Below are positions 16,600-24,715 of a stretch of 64,000 nt of DNA, one piece after another. How positions within the stretch are numbered: position 1 is the first letter of the stretch; every line of letters begins with the position of its first letter. Made by a program: the position numbers and the translations under genes. The DNA is from Octadecabacter sp. B2R22 (GTDB taxonomy: Bacteria > Pseudomonadota > Alphaproteobacteria > Rhodobacterales > Rhodobacteraceae), in contig NZ_JAHKQJ010000008.1 in the NCBI RefSeq assembly GCF_018861045.1, forward strand, positions 56,112 through 120,111, read 5' to 3'. Below the pieces are notes generated by a model. The model saw only the letters and a list, made by a program, of their open reading frames with translations, was not told the origin of the DNA and did not search any database.

Positions 16600-18790
16600 G
16601 TGCCACCTCGTTGGATGAGGTGCGCTTGTTATCCGGCCTAGGCGAGAGCAAGTCTCGCAACTGACTTGCATCGAGTTCCCGATGCTCGAGCAAAGCATTT
16701 GCAACGCGGAGCACTGTTGTCCGGTTTTCGCGCAGTGTCTGATTGGCCATTTTGGATGCAAGCTGCAACACTGCTTCGATGCGATCTTTGACATCATTTG
16801 GAACCATCATCCGATCAATCGTTTCGGACACTCCGTGATAGAGAGAGGGGCCGAGGCCACAGCTGAACTCGATCTCGAATGCAAGCTCGGTTGCAAGCGC
16901 AAGATCCGAATTTTTGTCTCCGCCTGCGCCGGATGAACAATCTCCGAGGATCATCTTTTCGGCGGCTCGTCCGGCGAGGAACATCGCTAACTCGCGCTCT
17001 GCCCGATCTCGCGTCAACGTGCTTTCTCGAGACGCTTCATAACCGCCGCCACATGCGGACAAGAACAGCCGCCTACCAGGTGCAAGTCCCAACGCATGTG
17101 CAGCAACAGCGTGTCCGGCTTCATGAATCGCTTTGCGGCGCATCAGTGTGTTGGACGGGGCGGGGGCATGGTGGTGGATGGCTGTCCGGACATGGCTGAC
17201 GTTGATTGGTGAACGCGCCCGCCGTGCAGCGCCCTTGGCATCGCGCGCGATGGCTGCAACTTCGGCGCCGGATAGTCCGACAAGGTGCAACGGCAGGGAG
17301 CCGAGATCCATGTCTGGCGACCCCAGATGAGAATGCAAGATATCGGTGGCACCAACTTTGTCCGGCATTCCGATTGCGATTTTCTGATCAAACCTTCCGG
17401 CCCGGACAATTGCAGCATCAATGCTGTAAAGGTCGTTCGTTGCGGCGATCACAACGACGCCAGGCGCATTGTTAAGCCGGGTCAGCTGCTCGAGAAGGCC
17501 ATTTACGACAGACCGCATGTATCCAGACGAGCGGCCCGCCATCATTGTCCGGTCTTGATAGCTGTCGAGCTCATCGATGAAGAAGACGGCAGGTGTGTTG
17601 TTGATTGCACGCTCGATTTTCGCGGACATTGCTTTCAAATAATCGCCAAGATGTCCGGCTTTCTGACAGTCGGCAAATGACGTCGAGATGAAAGTGGCGC
17701 ATGCACTTCCGGCGAATGCTTCTGCCAGCATCGTCTTTCCGGTTCCGGGTGGCCCGTGGAACAGGATGCTAGAGGACACATCGGACCAATCAAGCGCGCC
17801 GGACCGCCATTCTGTGACGTCTTCTACAAGGAACTGAAGACCGGACACGACATCGGGTAAGCCGCGGACATCCCCCAGCGTGAAGCCGGAAGTCTCTGGG
17901 GTCTGGCGGGTGCATTGGGTAAGCCGATCCGCGACGCGCAGGCTGGTATCGGCGCTCAACGCATGAACGAGGGCGGGCCATGGCAGGCCCGCGAGCTGCC
18001 CGTCATCTGGAAGCCGTGCCCGCAGGTCGGTTTCGGCCAGTTGTCCGGTCGTGCTGTGCGTGATGCGTAAAAGCTTAATCAGAATGTCTTGGCTCAATGG
18101 AGGCCAGTCAACGTCAGTATGAAGCAACATAAGACCGCTTTCAGACAGGTCAGATTTAGCCGTAGCAAGCGCGAGAACTGATTGGTGTTCCGTGAGAGCC
18201 GCATCAAGCCGTACGCGGAACCTGTCATCAGCATCGGACTTATCCGAAATTGTATTCGGTTGGTGTAGAACCTGGTGGATACCAGTTTCGGGATGTTCGA
18301 TCGCCATGAGATAAAATGGCAGGACGTGCTCCAACGTAGAGGCGACTTCTTGCCTGAGCGTGCTGTCAGTAATTTTGAGAAGAGTGACGCCGGTGGAGAG
18401 AGGGAGCTTGTCCGGTGGAGTATCGGCGAACGCGTGTACCAATGACACAGCGCACAAGAGATCGAACAGAACGGTGGGGTTGGTTGTCCGGGGGATCATT
18501 TCGCCAATTGATTGCGCCCATGGATCAAGCCCGGACGCGATTGAATTGCCGATGCCTTCTGCGGACATCGTGAGCGCCATGGGATCATCGCATTGTAGCG
18601 CTGCAAAAAACTGCGGCACCGGCTCATCGGTGGAAATGCGAATCCCGTCACTCTCCCTCGTCCGATGGCTGGCGAGGGAATCCTCATTCATCTTGTGGCA
18701 GCGCATGAGCGCTGTGCAAAGCAGTTGCGTGAGATGGTGTGTCCGGGCTTCAGTAGCGGGCTCGGCGCGGGTGATCTGGGAATGGGACAT
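16592..18790 (-). CDS. FtsH-like AAA+ ATPase / M41 zinc metalloprotease without membrane anchors
   Basis: This 732-aa protein combines an AAA+ ATPase with an M41 peptidase, the layout of FtsH. Walker A (GPPGTGKT) is at 346-353, Walker B (FFIDELD) at about 403-409, and the second region of homology has RAGRFDQ at about 463-469. The zinc site HEAGH is at 556-560, and the probable third ligand is the Asp in DKNSDLALATELA at about 629. FtsH has two N-terminal membrane helices; here the first 300 residues show no clear membrane segment and no family I know, so the enzyme is probably cytosolic. GGAGG lies upstream of the ATG at 18790. It sits between the GIY-YIG gene and the DUF6634-like gene. Substrates are unknown. 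Confidence 0.85.
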   Translation of the reverse strand: MSHSQITRAEPATEARTHHLTQLLCTALMRCHKMNEDSLASHRTRESDGIRISTDEPVPQFFAALQCDDPMALTMSAEGIGNSIASGLDPWAQSIGEMIPRTTNPTVLFDLLCAVSLVHAFADTPPDKLPLSTGVTLLKITDSTLRQEVASTLEHVLPFYLMAIEHPETGIHQVLHQPNTISDKSDADDRFRVRLDAALTEHQSVLALATAKSDLSESGLMLLHTDVDWPPLSQDILIKLLRITHSTTGQLAETDLRARLPDDGQLAGLPWPALVHALSADTSLRVADRLTQCTRQTPETSGFTLGDVRGLPDVVSGLQFLVEDVTEWRSGALDWSDVSSSILFHGPPGTGKTMLAEAFAGSACATFISTSFADCQKAGHLGDYLKAMSAKIERAINNTPAVFFIDELDSYQDRTMMAGRSSGYMRSVVNGLLEQLTRLNNAPGVVVIAATNDLYSIDAAIVRAGRFDQKIAIGMPDKVGATDILHSHLGSPDMDLGSLPLHLVGLSGAEVAAIARDAKGAARRARSPINVSHVRTAIHHHAPAPSNTLMRRKAIHEAGHAVAAHALGLAPGRRLFLSACGGGYEASRESTLTRDRAERELAMFLAGRAAEKMILGDCSSGAGGDKNSDLALATELAFEIEFSCGLGPSLYHGVSETIDRMMVPNDVKDRIEAVLQLASKMANQTLRENRTTVLRVANALLEHRELDASQLRDLLSPRPDNKRTSSNEVARV

Positions 18791-18831
18791 GGTGTGCCTC
18801 CGATAAATTGTGGTGAAGAGTTTGGCGTCAA

Positions 18832-19782
18832 TCAGGTTTCGCTGCTGTCGGTGGGATGGCGATCTGCGATCTCGTTTAGCAACGCGTGAATGCGGGACAG
18901 AGCGTCTGGGCGGTAGATTTCACCCATTGTATTGATCGCGTCGCCGTAGTCGGATTTTGGAACGGCCCAGTTTGGGTTCTCTAAACTGAGAATTTTGTGT
19001 GCCGCCGTTTCTTCTTCGCGCGCTACAAACCCTGACGGCATCGGGATCACCCGAAGTACCTCAGTGTTCACATCAAGATCGATGCCGAGTTGATGGCGCA
19101 GTCGCTTGTGTGGTTTGCGGCTGTAGCCCAACTTGATGACCGGAAGGCCCGGCAGGTCGATCCGGAAGATGTAGATAAACGACGGCCGACCGGACGCGCC
19201 TTTTGTGCATTTTTGGCAGGCGATATCGCCCCACAGCATATTACCCACCGAGACGTCTTGAACGGTTCCGCAGGTGTGTTGATAGCGTCGATAGCCCGCT
19301 TTGTCTGAGACAGGACCCAAAAGGGTCCATCCGTACCTCTGTGCTTCCTTGGCGTAACGTTCCTCGCGGCACGTCTCACAGCCCGCGTTGTTGTCGCCAC
19401 GCGCAGCTTTGTGCATGTTCACGCGCTGCCGGATGACAGTATGGCCGCACTTGAGGCGCCATTCTCGCAAGTGACGATGCCCGGCGGCTTTCGGGCTTAC
19501 CAACTCGGCGCCGATCGCGACCGCTGCTGCTTCGTCTTTCTTGCGGATACAGCCTTCGCAGTCGATCTTACATTTCTTGACGACGTTGGATCGCCGCTGG
19601 ATGGGTTGGCCGCAGGCGCGGCACCCCAGGATGATCATTTGAAGATCGGGCCCTCCACGGCCCAAAATAACGAATCCTTTTCGGTCGGCTGCGTCGTACT
19701 CATCGGGTGTAATGCGACCAAGAAATACGGGCGGATATTCACCGTCGATTTGGAACGGATAGTGGGCGGATGTGAATGGCAT
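18832..19782 (-). CDS. Zinc-ribbon protein with C-terminal GIY-YIG (T5orf172-like) domain
   Basis: The start is the ATG at 19782, preceded by GAGGA. A longer frame to 19884 begins with a low-quality Leu/Arg-rich stretch. The 316-aa protein has three Cys-rich modules of zinc-ribbon type: CRACG...CEGC at about 50-80, CGH...CETC at about 110-140, and CGT...CQKC at about 175-200. A GIY-YIG-like domain follows: FIYIFRI, then IKLGYSRKPHKRL, and REEETAAHKIL, which supplies the Glu and His positions of the T5orf172 subgroup. This suggests a nuclease targeted by zinc ribbons to nucleic acid. It lies 41 bp upstream of the M41 protease gene in the same operon. Confidence 0.72.
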   Translation of the reverse strand: MPFTSAHYPFQIDGEYPPVFLGRITPDEYDAADRKGFVILGRGGPDLQMIILGCRACGQPIQRRSNVVKKCKIDCEGCIRKKDEAAAVAIGAELVSPKAAGHRHLREWRLKCGHTVIRQRVNMHKAARGDNNAGCETCREERYAKEAQRYGWTLLGPVSDKAGYRRYQHTCGTVQDVSVGNMLWGDIACQKCTKGASGRPSFIYIFRIDLPGLPVIKLGYSRKPHKRLRHQLGIDLDVNTEVLRVIPMPSGFVAREEETAAHKILSLENPNWAVPKSDYGDAINTMGEIYRPDALSRIHALLNEIADRHPTDSSET

Positions 19783-19927
19783 GTTTGATCCTCGCAAAAA
19801 TAGGGGGCCCACGCGCTTGTGGAGCGTAGGAAAGATAGAAAAAGAGAGGGAGAGAAGGCGCACGCGCAGCCGCAACCGCGCCATGTCATGCGGGCACGGT
19901 TGTGGATACGGCTTAGATGAAGATCAT

Positions 19928-20401
19928 CTAGTCTGTGACAGTGACGCGCTGCAGTTTCGACAGTTTCACATTCGCTTCATGCACGTGATAAATCAGCGCT
20001 GTGTCCATCATCTGATCCGCCAAGCCGTGGTCGGATTTGCGCAGGGTCTTGGATTTGTCGGCAAACGCTTTGAAGCACCGCTGATAGTCAAAATCTTCTG
20101 TAATGTGTTCCGGCAGCAAGCGTTGAAGATTCTGGGCCGTTACGCGCAGCAGTTTGCTTAAGTTTGGCATCATCAGCAAAGTATCCAACGCCGCTTCGCA
20201 ATTCGACCAAGATTTTGCAGCGTGATCGCCAAGCTCCGTCCCGATGTCGGTGTGAATAGACGCGCCAGACAGGTACAGATTGCTCTCATGACGCATGGCG
20301 CGATTAAAGAGATCAAGCACTGCTTGAAAAGCAATGCGTTCCGGATTTAGGAAATAAAGTTTCCCAGCTGAATTGGCTGTGGTAGTCGAAGTCTTAGACA
20401 T
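19928..20401 (-). CDS. Hypothetical 157-aa protein, first gene of the protease/GIY-YIG operon
   Basis: I do not recognise this family. The protein (MSKTSTTTANSAGKLYFLNPERIAFQAV...) appears mostly helical, with no signal peptide or membrane segment and no catalytic motif. AGGAG precedes the ATG at 20401. It lies 145 bp upstream of the zinc-ribbon/GIY-YIG gene in the same direction and is divergent from a ribbon-helix-helix gene, which may regulate it. Confidence 0.65.
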   Translation of the reverse strand: MSKTSTTTANSAGKLYFLNPERIAFQAVLDLFNRAMRHESNLYLSGASIHTDIGTELGDHAAKSWSNCEAALDTLLMMPNLSKLLRVTAQNLQRLLPEHITEDFDYQRCFKAFADKSKTLRKSDHGLADQMMDTALIYHVHEANVKLSKLQRVTVTD

Positions 20402-20509
20402 GTTGGTCTCCTGTTAGATCCATATGTTTAGCGTGGGCGACGGACTAGACCTCCGTCGTTCGCGTGATTTATAGATAATATATGCATGCAAATATTGCAA
20501 GGCCTTTCG
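20402..20509. promoter_or_regulatory. Divergent promoter region with an inverted repeat
   Basis: The 108-bp gap between two divergent genes holds TGCAA/TTGCA (20487-20499, spacer ATA). On the minus strand TTGCAA (20500-20495), a 17-bp spacer and TATCTA form a possible promoter for the 157-aa gene. The ribbon-helix-helix protein encoded next door is a natural candidate to bind here. Confidence 0.35.
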
Positions 20510-20680
20510 ATGAAAAAAGCTGGTCGACCGAAGAAAGAAACAGAGCAAGTCTGTGTGAGATGTGAGATGGACCTCATTAACGCGCTGGATAGTTTGCGTG
20601 ATCAGGAAGAGGATCAACCGAACCGGCCCGAAATGGTTCGACGGATTATTGAACGTTACTTAGAAGATCAGAACGGCTGA
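20510..20680 (+). CDS. Small ribbon-helix-helix DNA-binding protein
   Basis: This 56-aa protein (MKKAGRPKKETEQVCV...) has the size and pattern of a ribbon-helix-helix regulator. A basic AT-hook-like GRPKK precedes a beta strand (QVCVRCEMD), then helix one (INALDSLRDQEED) and helix two (RPEMVRRIIERYLEDQ). An in-frame ATG at 20486 would add eight residues, but those bases overlap a likely operator; the shorter start is usual for the family. Candidate targets are the divergent operon or the CGTTACA cluster just downstream. Confidence 0.62.
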   Translation: MKKAGRPKKETEQVCVRCEMDLINALDSLRDQEEDQPNRPEMVRRIIERYLEDQNG

Positions 20681-20916
20681 GGTTGATTGACCAACGATGC
20701 GGGCTGATCGCCGGGGCAGGGACATCCTGGTTCTGACGCTCGTGTGCTCATGTTCAACTTGGTGAAGCTTATTGAGCATGACCGTGTACGGCGGTGACGA
20801 AATCCTTGGTCAGAAAGTGTAACAAGTGAGATGGTGACCCTCAATCTTACTAAGTCACTGAAAGTAAACGGTAAAGCCTAGTCTTGGGGCTCGACTAAAC
20901 TCTCCCCAAAAATCGC

Positions 20917-21283
20917 CGTTACAAAATTTCAGAAGATAATTAATATATATCAATGACTTAACTTTTGTAACATGTAACGCTCAAACAAATGTCTTTGCGT
21001 GTGTGCGCGCGTGTGCGGGCGCGTGTGTATACACTTAGATATATATCGTTACATCGTTATAAATATATATAACATACTGATTTCATTGATAGAAAAGCGC
21101 AACAGAGAGCGTTACAGGCGAAAATTTCCGTTACAGTTTTGTTTTTACTCGGAAAACACGGTTTTTAGGGGGCAAAATTGAGCATGGCGTTACAAAACGG
21201 CGTATTCTGATAGGTAAATCATCTGGGGCCTCAGAGCTTTTCTTTGTGCGGCTCCCAGAAAGTGGTTCAAATGGGGCGTTACA
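20917..21283. repeat. Seven CGTTACA elements (iteron-like cluster)
   Basis: Exact CGTTACA copies start at 20917, 21047, 21110, 21129, 21188 and 21277 on the plus strand, and one inverted copy lies at 20973-20979. A further TGTAACA is at 20966. Spacing is irregular (about 19-90 bp). Chance would give well under one copy in 370 bp, so this is a real cluster. Iterons or regulator sites are both possible. Confidence 0.7.
20996..21034. repeat. Alternating purine-pyrimidine (GT/GC) tract
   Basis: About 39 bases alternate purine and pyrimidine (TGCGTGTGTGCGCGC..., ending GTGTATACAC) with a single GGG break at 21017-21019. Such tracts can adopt left-handed DNA under negative supercoiling. It lies in the middle of the CGTTACA cluster. 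Confidence 0.6.
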
Positions 21284-21782
21284 TTTGTTGTGTCCAGACA
21301 GTAAGGATCCGCTTTTCCGCAGTAACAACATCCCGGATCCTAGAAGTCTTCCCCCAGTGCTTTGCATATTGAATCGTTCTTCAGGTAATCCATAGGTTGA
21401 AAAATTATGTCGGCGTTTGGAAGTGTCCAAGCGGTGGCAGCTCACAAATTGTTGGAACAATGAGCTCAATCATGACCTTTGCCATCCCGGAATAGGCCTC
21501 CTGTGACAAGTTGATTGCGTCAGATGCTGAAGAAGTAATTTCGAACGATCGCAAACCAGAAGTATGTCGTTGACGAACGCTAATTGGGGGCAATGGCATG
21601 TTAGCCGAACCAAAACTCATGAAGCTGGGAAACGTGTATGCAAATCGATGAATGTCGAGGAACTGCGGCTATTGGAAGTAATCGTCGCCCCGATCCCCAT
21701 AATTGGGGCGGTTTATGTCCGCAATTTCGTTGGGTTATAGAGAGGAGCAGACGACGTATGTAGACCTAATGTGCGCTAGTCC

Positions 21783-21810
21783 TCTTCCCAAAACGGCCGT
21801 TTTGGGAAGA
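21783..21810 (-). terminator. Perfect 28-bp palindrome after the acyltransferase fusion gene
   Basis: The palindrome has arms TCTTCCCAAAACGG and its complement and lies 18 bp after the stop of the minus-strand gene, so it may act as a terminator, although no T-run follows. A related, near-perfect palindrome lies on the other side of that gene at 24692-24715, so these may instead be copies of one mobile or repeated element. Confidence 0.45.
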
Positions 21811-21827
21811 ATTTAACTTCCCGGATT

Positions 21828-24236
21828 TTATATTAAGACCTTTGTCAAAGCGCGCCGGATAATGTCATCGATTGGGCGATACAGTATGTAGCAGACAACC
21901 CCGCCGAGAATTGCAAAAACACTGGCTAGAAGCGGGTCAGGTGCCATCACAAATTCAAGAACCTGTCGGAACTGAAAATGCGAAAGGTAAATAATAAGGG
22001 ATCCACCGGCTATCAATCTGACAAACGGAATCGCTAGACGGGGTAAGAATATATAGGGCACGAATATGAGAACAGGCACGGCCAGTATGAAGAAACTGAC
22101 ATCCGGCACGCCCATGCCGCTGAACAACCACGCACCAAGTGCAAACAGCAGCAAAGCAGTGCCACGACGCAGGGCGGTGTCAGCGTAATTGATCACGATC
22201 CCGCAGGCAAACATCCACCCCAGCAGATGTGGTAAACGGCGGTAAAGATGTTGGAAATCCACCAATTTCTCAGAGAGTGCGAGCGTACAAAGGAAACCCA
22301 CGGCGAGTGCGGCAGAAACCTCGAACGGATACTTTTTGATATGCCTGCGTACCTTACCAAAGGCCAGGGGTATGGCCAACAGTATCATTGTCTGAATGTA
22401 GACCGCGACGAACCAAACTCCCCCCGGATAGTCTGGAGCGATCCAGTTGGTAATGAACAGATATCCAAAAACACCACCGTATCCCGTTAACAGCCAATTC
22501 AGGAACATGTAGGCCCATGTCAGAAACGATAGTCGCAGAAGAAGGATAAATATCGGCGCAACGTTATTAGACTGGATAACGGCAGGAATGGTTAAATTGG
22601 CAAAGTTCATCCCGGCGATTAAGAATAAGAGAAACGCACCCGTTCCCCCGTAGTTAAAAGCTTCGAAATGACCCAGAACAATAAGACAGATTGCAACAGC
22701 GCGCAGCGCGGTCTGCATGTCGACCCGCCCCAGAAGGCGTTTTGATGGAACAATCTCGTCCAACACTGAAATTGGTTGTTTTTCCCACTTCTCGGGCAGC
22801 CCGCCAAGCAGTCGTTCCAGATCCAAGGCAACGGACAAATAGCTTAAACTATCACCGCCAAGCATTTCAAAGCTCATATCTCCTGAGATTTCAGTGCGTG
22901 GAAAATGCGATTTGAAAACGCCAAGGACAGTTCCGACATCATCGGGTGCTGCTTTTAGGGCAGTTGCGCGTTGCGCAAGGTAGGTTTGTGTGATCGCTGC
23001 GCGTTGCACCTTGCCGCTTCCGGTGACGGGCAAGGCATCAACCATAAAAACCCTGAACCCGTCGCCGCCCGCGACACCATAATGCGCCATAATATCGCTC
23101 AACGAGTCCTCCAAGGCGGAAACCTCGGCTTGGATCGAATATTCGACGGTCAGCAGTGCTATTTGCCCGCGCAAGAGATCATCAGCAACGGCGATTGCGA
23201 AATGATCCTCTTTGCCCGGCACAGCCTTGCGCAGATGCTCTTCAAGCTGATCAGCGCTGACTTTGATGCCGGAAATGTTGATCTGGTCATCCAACCGACC
23301 CAAAAAGTAAAGGAAATCACCGCGAATTTCCCCGCGATCCTTTGTTTCAAGCCAGGTATCGGAGTGTGTGAGCGGAGCAATCAGACCTGCGGAGGTCAAT
23401 TGACCCAACGCGACATGTGCGCCCCGCAAGCAAATAGCACCACTTTCACCGATGCGGACGTCAACTGGGCCATCAACCCGCCCAACCGAGCCCAAATCGT
23501 TTGCATCAGCCTGCGAAACGTTAAGGAACGTACTACGGGACGCTTCGGTCAGTCCGTAGTGCTGAAGTATCCGTGCGTTCGGGAACAAGTCCCGCATCGC
23601 GCGTTTCTCCTCTTCTGACATGAACTGGCTGCCAATTTCTATCCAGCGCACTTTATGAGCAACGTCAGCGAACAGAGTTTTGGATTTGATAAGAATACGA
23701 CACAGACTTGGAACGACTGAAATGGCGTTGATTTCATTGCGCTTCAGCATTCCCTTGATCTCGGCGGGATCGAACTTTTCCGGAATGAAAAAGCGCCCAC
23801 CTGCGGTTGCCACTGCACGCGCACGTCCAAGGCCAAATGAATATGTTACAGGAACACCGATGTATTCCCGGATATCAGACGTAACGCCCATGGCCTCGTT
23901 TAAACGTTTGACTACATCAGCAAGGTTGCCGTGACTGAGCACAATTGCTTTCGGACGACCCTGCGTGCCGGATGAGAACACGATCTGGGCAGGCGCAGAC
24001 GACCAGTTTGGCCTTAGTTGCATATCGACCCAGCCCGACGTTTCTGTGGAATCCAGCTCGAATGTGTCAGCGCCTGTCAAACGGTCATCATTGGAAATAT
24101 CAGGGCGAACTACTGCAAAAACGGTTGATTTTTCATAAAAATCAAATGCAGCGCGAACAAAATCTGGAGAACTTTCTGCGAAAATTTTTGTGATTTTTGC
24201 GTCGAACGATAACATATCATCTGCCATATAATTCAC
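21828..24236 (-). CDS. Trifunctional acyl-adenylating enzyme / carrier domain / membrane acyltransferase fusion
   Basis: This 802-aa protein joins three activities. Residues of about 75-415 are an ANL-type acyl-AMP ligase: the P-loop SSGTQGRPKA (88-97), HYGLTEA (226-232) and the A10 motif GSGKVQR with Lys 409. Residues of about 430-495 look like an acyl/peptidyl carrier domain with GGDSL; Ser 463 would hold phosphopantetheine. Residues of about 506-800 are a multi-span membrane acyltransferase of the OafA/Acyltransferase_3 type (RAVAICLIVLGHF, GGVWFVAVYIQ). The protein could activate an acid, load it in cis and transfer it across or at the membrane, perhaps onto the nearby polysaccharide. The adenylation domain starts almost at its P-loop, lacking much of the usual N-terminal subdomain. 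The acyl substrate is unknown. Confidence 0.82.
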   Translation of the reverse strand: MNYMADDMLSFDAKITKIFAESSPDFVRAAFDFYEKSTVFAVVRPDISNDDRLTGADTFELDSTETSGWVDMQLRPNWSSAPAQIVFSSGTQGRPKAIVLSHGNLADVVKRLNEAMGVTSDIREYIGVPVTYSFGLGRARAVATAGGRFFIPEKFDPAEIKGMLKRNEINAISVVPSLCRILIKSKTLFADVAHKVRWIEIGSQFMSEEEKRAMRDLFPNARILQHYGLTEASRSTFLNVSQADANDLGSVGRVDGPVDVRIGESGAICLRGAHVALGQLTSAGLIAPLTHSDTWLETKDRGEIRGDFLYFLGRLDDQINISGIKVSADQLEEHLRKAVPGKEDHFAIAVADDLLRGQIALLTVEYSIQAEVSALEDSLSDIMAHYGVAGGDGFRVFMVDALPVTGSGKVQRAAITQTYLAQRATALKAAPDDVGTVLGVFKSHFPRTEISGDMSFEMLGGDSLSYLSVALDLERLLGGLPEKWEKQPISVLDEIVPSKRLLGRVDMQTALRAVAICLIVLGHFEAFNYGGTGAFLLFLIAGMNFANLTIPAVIQSNNVAPIFILLLRLSFLTWAYMFLNWLLTGYGGVFGYLFITNWIAPDYPGGVWFVAVYIQTMILLAIPLAFGKVRRHIKKYPFEVSAALAVGFLCTLALSEKLVDFQHLYRRLPHLLGWMFACGIVINYADTALRRGTALLLFALGAWLFSGMGVPDVSFFILAVPVLIFVPYIFLPRLAIPFVRLIAGGSLIIYLSHFQFRQVLEFVMAPDPLLASVFAILGGVVCYILYRPIDDIIRRALTKVLI

Positions 24237-24423
24237 TCGGTTGTTCTATGAAGTGGTACTGCTTTTTAGGGTAGCTTTGCGGCACTGCTAAGATGCATCT
24301 GGTTTATGTTTATGTCGCTTTTCGTGTTTCAATTTGTTCGAAGTATGCCGCGTCTGGCGTGCGCTTGTCGAGGGCGTTCGCTGTTGTAGAACCCTATTCA
24401 GTCATCGATGATTCGCTTAGCGT

Positions 24424-24633
24424 CTAGCCCTGATCTGGCCTAGATTTGTAGGAAATGACATTGCGCACTGGAGCATCTATGCAAACATCGCGGATCGGGC
24501 AGGCCCCACAGGTTTTTGCAGAGCTGCGATACCGTAAAACCCGTGTATTTTCGTAGGCGCTGCGCAGTTTCAATTCGTGGCCTTCGAGGCAGGTGTAGCT
24601 GTCACTATCGGCGTCATACTGGAAGTAGCTGAT
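24424..24633 (-). pseudogene. IS1182-type transposase fragment
   Basis: The minus strand reads 69 codons in frame to a TAG. The translation includes FQYDADSDSYTCLEGHELK and SSAKTCGACPIRDVC. This matches the Cys-rich central segment of IS1182-family transposases (YTCPAG...CAACPLKxxC). There is no start, N-terminus or C-terminus nearby, so it is a relic. A hairpin (24642-24662, arms ATCAGGGCT/AGCCCTGAT) lies just upstream of it. Confidence 0.6.
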
Positions 24634-24641
24634 GCAATTGA

Positions 24642-24662
24642 ATCAGGGCTTTCAGCCCTGAT
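24642..24662. repeat. 9-bp inverted repeat beside the IS1182 relic
   Basis: ATCAGGGCT and AGCCCTGAT are perfect arms around TTC. There is no adjacent T-run on either strand, so a terminator is not clear. It may belong to the inactivated IS element. Confidence 0.4.
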
Positions 24663-24691
24663 CAAGAAAGGGTTTTTCACCAGTATGATCT

Positions 24692-24715
24692 TTCCAAAAA
24701 TGGCCGTTTTTGGAA
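24692..24715. repeat. Near-perfect 24-bp palindrome related to the one at 21783-21810
   Basis: TTCCAAAAA and TTTTTGGAA are perfect arms around TGGCCG. The layout (TTCC, A-run, GGCCG, T-run, GGAA) copies the palindrome beyond the far end of the acyltransferase fusion gene. The two bracket that gene plus the IS1182 relic, over about 2.9 kb. Confidence 0.5.

Larger units (their letters stand above)
14312..18746. repeat. Cluster of 23 TGTCCGG/CCGGACA heptamers
   Basis: On the plus strand TGTCCGG starts at 14312, 14440, 14578, 14666, 15293, 16192, 16314, 16566, 16718, 17112, 17183, 17359, 17546, 17652, 18042, 18409, 18485 and 18740. CCGGACA starts at 14823, 16439, 17186, 17402 and 17841. They lie in the relaxase gene and in the genes at 16189-18790; none was seen in the MobC-like gene, the oriT region or the GIY-YIG gene. 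Codon phase varies (NRT, NPDN and AGH contexts), so this is not a peptide repeat. Confidence 0.8.
20681..21827. other. AT-rich non-coding region with repeat cluster and palindrome
   Basis: No gene is supported in these 1.15 kb. The short frames are low-complexity or overlapping. The region contains seven CGTTACA elements (20917-21283), AT-rich stretches at 20936-20960 and 21036-21075, an alternating purine-pyrimidine tract (20996-21034) and a perfect 28-bp palindrome (21783-21810). The combination looks like a replication origin or multi-site protein-binding region rather than decayed genes. Confidence 0.55.

Noticed and set aside
16600..16797. Extended start for the DUF6634-like gene
   Set aside because: It would overlap 200 bp of the protease gene. 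A GTG with an 8-bp overlap is the more natural start.
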